A stretch of DNA of 27,110 nucleotides from DATBLY01 sp036555125. GTDB taxonomy: Bacteria > Actinomycetota > UBA4738 > HRBIN12. The notes under the pieces are model-generated. The model did not search any database. It saw nothing but the letters and a program-made list of their open reading frames with translations, and had not been told where the DNA came from. Location: assembly GCA_036555125.1 (NCBI GenBank), contig DATBLY010000185.1, forward strand, positions 1 through 27,110, written 5' to 3'. Shown here one piece after another: positions 1-5,815 of the stretch (position 1 is the first letter of the stretch; each line of letters begins with the position of its first letter). The translations under genes and the position numbers were made by a program.

Positions 1-1134
1 GACGTCGAGGACAACCTGTCTCGCGCCGCCGAGCTTGGGATCCGCCAGCTCGGACACTCCGCCCGCGTGTACCTCCCGGACGGTCGCGGCGCCCTGGTCC
101 CGGTCGCGACCGCGGACCGGGATCCTGCCGCGACGGGCGAACGACCGTCTCCGGCCGCATCGGGACGGACCACGGTCGCCCGCGCGTACCGGACCGGACG
201 CCCGCAGAGCCGTCCGACCATCGATCGAACGGACCCGAACGACGACGATCCGACCGGGCGCGAGCTAGCGCTGCCACTCACGATCGGAGCTCGGACCCTC
301 GGCGTGTTGTCGGTGACCCGGACGACGCAGGAGCGGCCGTTCTCCGACGACGACATCGCCTTCGCCGAGGAGCTCGCCCGCCGCATGGCGCGCGCGATCG
401 AGAACGCGCGCCTGTACCACGAGCGCGACCAGATCGCGACCGTCCTGCAGCAGAGCCTCCTCCCGGGCGCCCTCCCGGAGATCCCCGGGCTCTCCCTCGC
501 GGCGCGCTACGAGGCTGCCGGGGATGCCTACGAGGTCGGCGGTGACTTCTACGAGCTCGTCGAGCTCGGTCCCAGCTCGTGGCTCTTCGTCGTCGGGGAT
601 GTCTGCGGCAAGGGCCCGGAGGCGGCGGCCGTGATGGGGTTCGCCAGGGCGAGCATCCGTGCGGCGGCCCAGAAGGACGGCGACCCGCGCTCGGTCCTGT
701 CCACCCTCAACCAGGCGCTGATCTCCCAGGGATGGGATCGGTTCGTGACGGTCGCCTGTCTCCGCATCGATCGAGACGAGGCGGGGGCCCGGGCCAGGTG
801 CACCGTCGGCGGCCATCCCCGGCCGATCCTCGTCCCGAACGCGGGCCGGCCGGTCGCGATCGGAGACTACGGCACGGTGCTCGGGGTGTTCCCCGACGTC
901 GACCTCTCGGAGGCGGACGTCCGGTTGGCGGCCGGTGACGCGGTCGTGCTCTACACGGACGGGCTCGAAGGGATCGACCTGTCGGCCGAGGACGTCGTGA
1001 TCGGTTGTGCCTCGACGATCGAGCGCGACGGGTCGGCTCGATCGATCGTGCGAGCGCTCGAGGAGGTCCGCCGATCATCGCCTCGCGCCGAGGCGGACGA
1101 CCTCGCCCTCCTCGCGGTGTCGGTCCTCGCGTAG
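1..1134 (+). CDS. GAF-SpoIIE (PP2C) serine phosphatase, 5' end outside window
   Basis: The frame is open from base 1, so the true start lies upstream; 377 residues are visible. Residues 1-137 read as the end of a GAF-type sensor (strand-rich, ending in the helix around AENARLYHERD-like residues), and 140-377 as a SpoIIE/PP2C phosphatase. Metal-binding motifs are present: VGGDFYE, GDVCGKG and the C-terminal EADDLALLAV, with LYTDGL between. Known role of the family: dephosphorylating a STAS anti-anti-sigma factor after a signal, which releases the sigma factor from its RsbW-like kinase. The gene converges on the sigma-factor gene with one base between the two stops. It probably acts on the STAS proteins at 2380 and 3101 (inference). 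Class confidence is high; the signal sensed is unknown. Confidence 0.93.
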   Translation, partial: DVEDNLSRAAELGIRQLGHSARVYLPDGRGALVPVATADRDPAATGERPSPAASGRTTVARAYRTGRPQSRPTIDRTDPNDDDPTGRELALPLTIGARTLGVLSVTRTTQERPFSDDDIAFAEELARRMARAIENARLYHERDQIATVLQQSLLPGALPEIPGLSLAARYEAAGDAYEVGGDFYELVELGPSSWLFVVGDVCGKGPEAAAVMGFARASIRAAAQKDGDPRSVLSTLNQALISQGWDRFVTVACLRIDRDEAGARARCTVGGHPRPILVPNAGRPVAIGDYGTVLGVFPDVDLSEADVRLAAGDAVVLYTDGLEGIDLSAEDVVIGCASTIERDGSARSIVRALEEVRRSSPRAEADDLALLAVSVLA

Positions 1135-1135
1135 G

Positions 1136-1900
1136 TCAGTCCTCGGCCTCCTCGTCGGGCGGTCCCTCGACGCCCACCGCGCTGCGCAGGCGATCCAACG
1201 TCTGCGAGAGGATCCGCGAGACGTGCATCTGCGAGACGCCGATGTCCTCCGCGATCTCGCTCTGCGTCAGTCCACGGAAGAACCGCAGGTAGAGCACGCG
1301 TCGCTCCCGTTCAGGGAGGTCCGCGACCGCGGGTGCGACGGTGCTCCAGGCCTCGACGAGCTCGAGGGACGGGTCCTCGTCGCCCATCGTGTCGATCCGC
1401 GTGACCTCCTCGTCCCGCGTCGGCGCGTCGAGCGATCCGGCCGCGTACGCATGCATCGCATCCATCGCCTCGAGGACCTCGTCCGGCGGGGCGTCGACGC
1501 GCGCAGCGATCTCGTCGACGGTCGGGGCCCGACCGAGCTCTTGCGTCATCGCGGGGATCACGCGACCGATCTGGAGTCCGAGCTCCTGGAGCCGGCGCGG
1601 AACCCGAACCGCCCAGGCCTTGTCTCGGAGGTGACGCTTCAGCTCTCCGACGATCGTCGCCGCCGCGAACGTCGTGAAGCGCACCTCACGGGCGGGATCG
1701 AAGCGGTCGATGGCGCTCAACAGGCCGAGGTTGGCGACCTGCGTCAGATCGTCGAGCGGCTCCCCACGGCCGGCGAAGCGGCGGGCCAGGTACTCCGCGA
1801 GCGACGCGAAGCGCTCGACGAGCTCGTCGCGGGCCCGCGGATCCTCGGCGCGCCGATCGAACAGCCCGAGGACCTCGGGATCGTCGAGGGGCTCCGTCAT
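1136..1900 (-). CDS. RNA polymerase sigma factor, SigB/SigF/SigG family
   Basis: A 254-residue stress/sporulation-type sigma-70 factor. Region 2 lies at about 33-100 (DDLTQVANLGLLSAIDRFDP, the core-binding and -10-recognition helices), region 3 at 105-180 and region 4 at 192-242, with a helix-turn-helix at TQSEIAEDIGVSQMHVSRIL. Region 1.1 is absent, as expected for this group. I chose the ATG at 1900 because it overlaps the stop of the upstream anti-sigma gene as ATGA, the usual translational coupling of rsbW-sigB pairs; the longer upstream open frame has no homology. Family members recognise GTTT-N14-17-GGGWAW promoters, and five such sites occur in this window. Probably held inactive by the protein encoded at 1897-2286 and freed by partner switching. 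Confidence 0.95.
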   Translation of the reverse strand: MTEPLDDPEVLGLFDRRAEDPRARDELVERFASLAEYLARRFAGRGEPLDDLTQVANLGLLSAIDRFDPAREVRFTTFAAATIVGELKRHLRDKAWAVRVPRRLQELGLQIGRVIPAMTQELGRAPTVDEIAARVDAPPDEVLEAMDAMHAYAAGSLDAPTRDEEVTRIDTMGDEDPSLELVEAWSTVAPAVADLPERERRVLYLRFFRGLTQSEIAEDIGVSQMHVSRILSQTLDRLRSAVGVEGPPDEEAED

Positions 1901-2286
1901 GGATCCAGCGTTCGCTTGCGGAGCTCGATCGCCGGGGCGTTGCCCTGGAGCCGCACCATCGAGGAGTCGGCCAGCCCGGCCATCACGGTCCGTGCGAGCG
2001 ACCCCTCGAACCCCTCGGGCGGCCACACGCCGACGACGGCCTCGGCGGTGACCACCGCTCGCAGATCCTGCGCCGTTGCCCGGAGCTCCAGCGTGAGCGC
2101 CGCGCCGTCCGTCGCGGAGATCAGGTAGCTCGCGGCCTCGTGCACGGCCAGACGGAGGTCTTCGATCGAGTCCACCGGCATGCGCAGACGCGCCGCCACC
2201 GCCCCGGTGACCGCCCGCAGGATGTGCAGGTAGGCGGCATCGCCGGGGATCGAGACGACGACGGGTGCGGGCGACGATCCGGTCAC
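1897..2286 (-). CDS. RsbW-like anti-sigma factor, HATPase fold with altered N box
   Basis: A 129-residue GHKL/HATPase-like protein starting with GTG at 2286, with GGAG six bases upstream. LRLAVHEAASYL at 45-55 matches the N-box helix of RsbW/SpoIIAB, but the Mg-coordinating Asn is replaced by Tyr54 (Glu50 is kept). The later glycine-rich DxGxG and GxGL boxes are not recognisable. The fold (DLRLAVHEA; C-terminal strand LRKR) and the ATGA overlap with the sigma gene argue for a cognate anti-sigma factor. Loss of ATP-site residues suggests it may bind the sigma factor without kinase activity, leaving phosphorylation to the kinases at 2718 and 3445 (inference). An alternative is a divergent but active kinase. 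Confidence 0.8.
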   Translation of the reverse strand: MTGSSPAPVVVSIPGDAAYLHILRAVTGAVAARLRMPVDSIEDLRLAVHEAASYLISATDGAALTLELRATAQDLRAVVTAEAVVGVWPPEGFEGSLARTVMAGLADSSMVRLQGNAPAIELRKRTLDP

Positions 2287-2379
2287 GGAGGGCTCCTATA
2301 CTAGGCGGGCCGAACGGATCGCCTGCCCGCGATCCCGATCGGAACCCCGTGTACGGCGTGGGCCGCGGGAGGAGACCGG
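2287..2379. promoter_or_regulatory. Divergent control region with overlapping -10 boxes
   Basis: This 93-base gap separates the leftward anti-sigma/sigma unit from the rightward STAS-kinase operon. TATACT at 2297-2302 is a near-perfect rightward -10. On the other strand TAGTAT occupies 2298-2303 and is a good leftward -10, placing a start only about five bases before the GTG at 2286 and its GGAG. The hexamers share five base pairs, so polymerases should exclude each other. I see no convincing -35 on either side and no GTTT-GGGTA motif, so these look like housekeeping-type or activated promoters. The rightward gene has GGGAGGAG at 2367-2374. Confidence 0.55.
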
Positions 2380-2715
2380 GTGGACCTGGAACTCAGCGAC
2401 GTGCAGATCGGAGCGTGGCACGTGCTCGAGGTGCACGGCGAGCTCGACCTCCACACGTCGACGTCCCTCCGCGACCGGATCTCGGAGCTGACCGACGACG
2501 AACCGGCCTTCGTCGCGCTCGACCTGGCGGCCGTGCCCTTCATGGACTCGAGCTCCCTGGGAGTGATCGTGACGGCGCTGAAGCGGTTGCGGGAGCGCGG
2601 AGGCGAGCTCGCGCTGATCGGCGTGTCGGGATCTCCCGCGAAGGTCCTTTCGATCACGGGGATGGATCAGGTGATCCCGATGGTCGAACGCCGGGACGAC
2701 CTTCCGGAGCGCTGA
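2380..2715 (+). CDS. STAS-domain anti-anti-sigma factor (RsbV-like), copy 1
   Basis: A single STAS domain of 111 residues, the usual length for RsbV/SpoIIAA. Starts at GTG 2380 with GGGAGGAG six bases upstream. The phosphorylation loop reads FMDSSSLG, with Asp56 and Ser57 at the conserved positions. In its unphosphorylated form such a protein binds an RsbW-like kinase and displaces the sigma factor; the kinase inactivates it on the serine and a SpoIIE phosphatase reactivates it. It is first in a rightward operon and is followed two bases later by a kinase gene, so the pair is probably co-translated. Confidence 0.93.
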   Translation: MDLELSDVQIGAWHVLEVHGELDLHTSTSLRDRISELTDDEPAFVALDLAAVPFMDSSSLGVIVTALKRLRERGGELALIGVSGSPAKVLSITGMDQVIPMVERRDDLPER

Positions 2716-2717
2716 GG

Positions 2718-3098
2718 GTGACCGCTCCGGCGGACGTCCGGCTCACGCTGTCCGTGCCTCCCGCTGCCGAGCAGATCTCGACGGTCCGCTCCTTCGCCTT
2801 CGCCGTGGGGCGCCAGGAAGGGCTCGACCCGGAGGCGATCGAGGATCTGAAGCTGGCCCTCAGCGAGGTCGCGGCGAACGGGATCGAGCGGGGCGGCTCC
2901 GGGATCGAGGTGAGCGTTCGGCCGCGGCCCCGACGGCTCGAGGTGTCGGTTCGGATCCCGGAGGCCGACGGCCCGCCGGCGGCGTCGGAGATCGAGGAGA
3001 TCGACCGATCTCAGATCGTGCGCGCCCTGTTCCCGAGCGTCCGGATCGACGCCGAGGCCGGCGGGATCACCACCACCTTCTCGATCGAGCGGGGATAG
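2718..3098 (+). CDS. RsbW-like serine kinase/anti-sigma factor, copy 2
   Basis: A 126-residue HATPase_c protein. I chose GTG 2718, two bases after the STAS stop; the upstream open frame is a shadow of that gene. The N-box helix DLKLALSEVAANGI keeps both Glu50 and Asn54, unlike the anti-sigma factor at 1897. The glycine boxes of the ATP lid are hard to see (the segment around 82-105 is short), so ATP binding is likely but not certain. The C-terminal strand GGITTTFSIERG closes the fold. Sitting between two STAS genes, it probably phosphorylates one or both. The next gene starts three bases downstream. Confidence 0.85.
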   Translation: MTAPADVRLTLSVPPAAEQISTVRSFAFAVGRQEGLDPEAIEDLKLALSEVAANGIERGGSGIEVSVRPRPRRLEVSVRIPEADGPPAASEIEEIDRSQIVRALFPSVRIDAEAGGITTTFSIERG

Positions 3099-3100
3099 CG

Positions 3101-3448
3101 ATGGGCCGGGTGGGTATCGAAACCAGTGTCGACGGGCCGGTCTCCACCGTGCGTTTGAGCGGTGAACTGGACATCTCAGGCGCGGACGAGATCGAACGGA
3201 CGATCCAGGAGGTGGAGCAGACGGCGACCGGGAGCCTGGTGATCGACCTGAGGAGGCTGGAGTTCATGGATTCGACCGGGCTCCGCCTGATCCTGTCCGC
3301 CGACGCGCGTGCTCGCGAGCGGGGTTCGGAGCTGATCGTCGTTCGAGGACCGGAGACGGTCCACCGCGTCTTCCGGATCGCGGCCCTCGAACGACGCCTG
3401 CGATTCGTGGACGATCCCGCGCTGATCTCGGATGGGGACGGGGGATGA
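3101..3448 (+). CDS. STAS-domain anti-anti-sigma factor, copy 2
   Basis: A 115-residue STAS protein with the classic signature: VRLSGELDISGAD near the N terminus and EFMDSTGLRLIL at 55-66, where Asp57-Ser58-Thr59 forms the phosphorylation site. It is a closer match to canonical SpoIIAA/RsbV than copy 1, which has Ser-Ser-Ser. ATG 3101 follows the previous stop by two bases, with GAGCGGGGATAG as a weak upstream ribosome site. Its stop overlaps the start of the next kinase gene as ATGA, tying copy 2 to that kinase, as the 2380/2718 pairing ties copy 1 to the other. Confidence 0.94.
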   Translation: MGRVGIETSVDGPVSTVRLSGELDISGADEIERTIQEVEQTATGSLVIDLRRLEFMDSTGLRLILSADARARERGSELIVVRGPETVHRVFRIAALERRLRFVDDPALISDGDGG

Positions 3449-4314
3449 CGGCGATCGACATCCTGCTGCCGGCCGGGACCGACGCCGTGCCGTCCGCGCG
3501 GCGCGCTCTCGACGGGATCGGCGGGGCCCTCCCCGATCGGGTCCGCGACGACGCGCGCCTGCTGGTGAGCGAGCTCGTCACGAACAGCGTGCGGCACGCG
3601 CGGTTGTCCCCGGACCAGGAGATCCGCTTCCGTGCGGCGATCCTGGGCAACGTGCTCCGCGTCGTCGTGTCCGATCCGGGACGCGGGTTCACGTTGCAGC
3701 CGCGAACCGCCGCCTCCCCTATCGACTCCGGATGGGGGCTGTACCTCGTAGGCGAGGTGGCCGACCGGTGGGGGGTCTCCAGCGACGGCGGTACCTCGGT
3801 ATGGTTCGAGCTCGACCTGACCGAGGCGGCCGCCGGCGGGACCGCAGGCGGCCGGCGACATCGAGGCGGCCCGCCGCCCGGAGCCCGTTTCGACGACCGC
3901 ACACCCGGGTACCGACCCGTCCGGCCCCACCCGGGGGCCGAGGGAGGCGGGCGGTCATGGATATGCAGCTGGGAGACGAACGCGTCGCGCTCCGCGCGAG
4001 CGCCGGCACGTCGTCGTCGGGACGACGGGCGAACCGGCGCGCGGGGCCGGGCAGGGTTTGCGCGGACGAGGGATGCGACACGCGGCTGTCCATCTACAAC
4101 CGCGCCACGCGATGTTGGCAGCACGAGCCGGCCCGCCGGTACCTGCCTGTCCACGGCGGTCGTCGGTCCGAAGACCCGACCCCTCCCGAGGACGTGGCCG
4201 TCCTCCTCGCCCTCGATCGTCGGTGACCTGGCCCGCGATCGCGCGCCTCGACCGGGTCCAGCGTGCCCGGCCCTGGCTGGCGTTCCCGGTCGCCGTCGCG
4301 AAGAAGTTCGGTGA
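3445..4314 (+). CDS. RsbW-like ATP-binding kinase with a doubtful long C-terminal tail
   Basis: Residues 1-127 are a complete HATPase_c domain of the RsbW/actinobacterial regulator type: N box VSELVTNSVRHA with Glu43 and Asn47, G1 box DPGRG at 77-81, G2 box GWGLYLV at 96-102, final strand VWFELDL. It is the best-preserved ATP site of the three kinases here. ATG 3445 overlaps the preceding STAS stop (ATGA). The frame has no stop until 4314, giving 289 residues, but the tail from about residue 130 is Gly/Arg/Pro-rich and runs out of frame through the zinc-ribbon gene (3957-4226) and the start of the YihY gene. The functional protein probably ends near 3840-3950. Either a frameshift hides the true stop, or the tail is a translated read-through. 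All three frames lack stops between 3840 and 3956. Confidence 0.75.
   Translation: MTAIDILLPAGTDAVPSARRALDGIGGALPDRVRDDARLLVSELVTNSVRHARLSPDQEIRFRAAILGNVLRVVVSDPGRGFTLQPRTAASPIDSGWGLYLVGEVADRWGVSSDGGTSVWFELDLTEAAAGGTAGGRRHRGGPPPGARFDDRTPGYRPVRPHPGAEGGGRSWICSWETNASRSARAPARRRRDDGRTGARGRAGFARTRDATRGCPSTTAPRDVGSTSRPAGTCLSTAVVGPKTRPLPRTWPSSSPSIVGDLARDRAPRPGPACPALAGVPGRRREEVR
3887..3912 (+). promoter_or_regulatory. SigB/SigF-type promoter before the zinc-ribbon gene
   Basis: GTTT at 3887-3890 is followed after 16 bases by GGGTAC at 3907-3912. This fits the GTTT-N14-17-GGGTAY class known for actinobacterial SigF/SigB-group factors. The predicted start is near 3919, about 38 bases before ATG 3957, and the leader contains GGGAGGCGG. 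It lies inside the open reading frame of the upstream kinase, in the part with no recognisable domain. Confidence 0.6.
3957..4226 (+). CDS. Small zinc-ribbon-like protein (C-x4-C-x12-C-x2-H)
   Basis: An 89-residue protein starting at ATG 3957, six bases after AGGGAGGCGG. The core, VCADEGCDTRLSIYNRATRCWQHEP, carries Cys35, Cys40, Cys53 and His56 in a C-x4-C-x12-C-x2-H pattern with LSxYN between. Short actinobacterial proteins with a CxxxxCxTxLSxYNxxxxCxxH core are known, mostly unnamed and with no established function that I can state. Ends are basic and low in complexity. The frame differs from that of the kinase ORF overlapping it; the conserved motif shows this is the coding frame here. Its stop overlaps the next start (GTGA). 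It has its own SigB/F-type promoter (3887-3912). A DNA- or protein-binding role is a guess. Confidence 0.78.
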   Translation: MDMQLGDERVALRASAGTSSSGRRANRRAGPGRVCADEGCDTRLSIYNRATRCWQHEPARRYLPVHGGRRSEDPTPPEDVAVLLALDRR

Positions 4315-5203
4315 CGACCGCGCCGGCTCCCTGGCCGCGCTGATCGCCTACTACGGCTTCTTCTCGCTCTTCCCGCTCCTGATGGTCCTGGTGACCCTGT
4401 CGGACGTGTTCCTGCGGGATCGGCCCGAGGTCCGCGAACGGCTCCTGTCGTCCGCCCTCGCCCAGTTCCCGGTGATCGGAGATCGCATCGCGGCGTCGGT
4501 GACGCCGTTGCACGGGACCGGATGGGTCATCGCGATCGGCACGGTCACGGCCGTGTGGGCGGGCCTCGCCGGCGTCGGAGCCGCCCAGCGAGCGTTGGAC
4601 GACGTGTGGGACGTCCCGCGACGCGCTCGGCCGGCGTTCCTTAGGGCGCGCCTGCGGGCCCTCGCGATGCTCGTCTCGCTCGGAACGTTCGTGATCGCGG
4701 CGGGGGTGTCTACGGCCGCCGTCGCGACGTTGGGAGGCGGGAGCGGCGCCTGGTTCGCCGCCGCCGCCATGGGCACGCTCCTCAACGCGACGGCCGCGTT
4801 CGTCGCGTTCCGGGTGCTGACCGTGGCCGACGTCCCCGTCCGGGCATTCATCCCGGGCGCGCTCTTCGTCGGGATCTCCTGGACGATCCTGCAGACGGTC
4901 GGCGGATCCGTCGTGGATCGGCAGGTGCGCGGGGCGAGCGACACGTACGGCACCTTCGCGGTGGTGATCGGACTCCTGGGGTGGATCTACCTCGCCGCGC
5001 AGGTCTTCCTGATCGGGGCCGAGGTCAACGTCGTGGAGCACCGCCGCCTGTGGCCACGCCGGCTGTTCCCGCCGCCGCTCGAGACCGCGGATCGCCGGGC
5101 GATCGTCGACGACACGGTCGAGCGGTCACCTCGGCCCGAGGTGGACGTCCGGGTGCGGTTCCGCGATCGGGCGGGAGGTGTGGGGGGCGGCCGCGGCGGG
5201 TAG
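4223..5203 (+). CDS. YihY/BrkB-family inner membrane protein
   Basis: A 326-residue membrane protein. I chose GTG 4223, which overlaps the stop of the previous gene (GTGA); longer versions run back through that gene. The family hallmark AALIAYYGFFSLFPLLM begins at about residue 38, followed by further hydrophobic segments (WVIAIGTVTAVWAG, LAMLVSLGTFVIAAG, FAVVIGLLGWIYLAAQVFLIGAEVN), about six in total. The typical C-terminal helix ending in GAEVNVV is present, then an Arg/Gly-rich cytoplasmic tail of about 50 residues. The family was once called ribonuclease BN in error; its real function is unsettled. Position inside a stress-signalling operon suggests an envelope stress role (inference). 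Confidence 0.93.
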   Translation: MTWPAIARLDRVQRARPWLAFPVAVAKKFGDDRAGSLAALIAYYGFFSLFPLLMVLVTLSDVFLRDRPEVRERLLSSALAQFPVIGDRIAASVTPLHGTGWVIAIGTVTAVWAGLAGVGAAQRALDDVWDVPRRARPAFLRARLRALAMLVSLGTFVIAAGVSTAAVATLGGGSGAWFAAAAMGTLLNATAAFVAFRVLTVADVPVRAFIPGALFVGISWTILQTVGGSVVDRQVRGASDTYGTFAVVIGLLGWIYLAAQVFLIGAEVNVVEHRRLWPRRLFPPPLETADRRAIVDDTVERSPRPEVDVRVRFRDRAGGVGGGRGG

Positions 5204-5237
5204 GCCTCCCGCATCGACGACGAGGAGGCCGAGGCCG

Positions 5238-5474
5238 ATGGGCCGCATGGACCGCACGATCGAACCCTTGCACCGGCAGGTGCGCCTGAACGAGCGACCC
5301 GATCCCGAGCCCTCCCGCGACCCGCAGCCGAGGCCCGTTCCGACCGAGCCCGCCCCGGACCCGCAACGACCGATCCCTCCCACGCCGCAGCCCCCGTCGC
5401 CCGTCCCGGATCCGCCGACGCATCCCGACGATCCACCGGTGCCACGGGTGACGTTCCGGCCCGGGCCGAGCTGA
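5238..5474 (+). CDS. Small proline-rich hypothetical protein
   Basis: A 78-residue protein from ATG 5238, nine bases after ACGAGGAGG; ATG 5247 is an alternative. The first 25 residues are charged (RTIEPLHRQVRLNERPD), and the rest is almost entirely proline, aspartate and arginine in PxP repeats, so probably disordered. No signal peptide or membrane segment is visible. Its TGA overlaps the ATG of the next gene by one base (TGATG), which supports its being translated. No known family recognised. Confidence 0.6.
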   Translation: MGRMDRTIEPLHRQVRLNERPDPEPSRDPQPRPVPTEPAPDPQRPIPPTPQPPSPVPDPPTHPDDPPVPRVTFRPGPS

Positions 5475-5815
5475 TGGACCGCCCCTCCGATCCGATCGTG
5501 CCCCCCGACACCGCCCGCCGCTCCGACGCCTTTCGCCATCGCTGGCGTCGCGGGATCGTCGTCGGTGGCTCGGTCGGGGTCGCGATCGGGCTCGTCGCCG
5601 GCGTCACGATCGGCGCGTTCGTCGGCGGAGGCATCGCGTTCTGGATGTCGTTGCTCGCCTGCGTCGTCGCGGGCGCCGCGATCGGGATGTTCGTGGGCGG
5701 CCTGTCGCGACTCGAGAGTCCCCAGCCGGGACGCGAGCCCTCTGAGGTCGAGCGGCCTGTCCTGGACGAGCCCGCCCTCACGAAGTCCGAGGACGAACCC
5801 TCCGATCGCCGGTGA
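5474..5815 (+). CDS. Small glycine-zipper membrane protein
   Basis: A 113-residue protein whose ATG shares a base with the preceding stop. Residues 27-52 and 55-76 form two glycine-rich hydrophobic helices (VGGSVGVAIGLVAGVTIGAF; LACVVAGAAIGMFVGG) with repeated GxxxG, resembling glycine-zipper or GlsB/YmgG-like small membrane proteins. The N terminus is basic (RHRWRR, cytoplasmic by the positive-inside rule) and the C terminus is acidic. It overlaps the following phosphatase gene by four bases (GTGA), so it is translationally coupled to it. Function unknown; membrane anchoring or sensing for the phosphatase is possible. Confidence 0.72.
   Translation: MDRPSDPIVPPDTARRSDAFRHRWRRGIVVGGSVGVAIGLVAGVTIGAFVGGGIAFWMSLLACVVAGAAIGMFVGGLSRLESPQPGREPSEVERPVLDEPALTKSEDEPSDRR

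Noticed and set aside
3112..3118. GGGTAT as another stress promoter element
   Set aside because: It lies at the start of the second STAS gene and has no GTTT 14-17 bases upstream.
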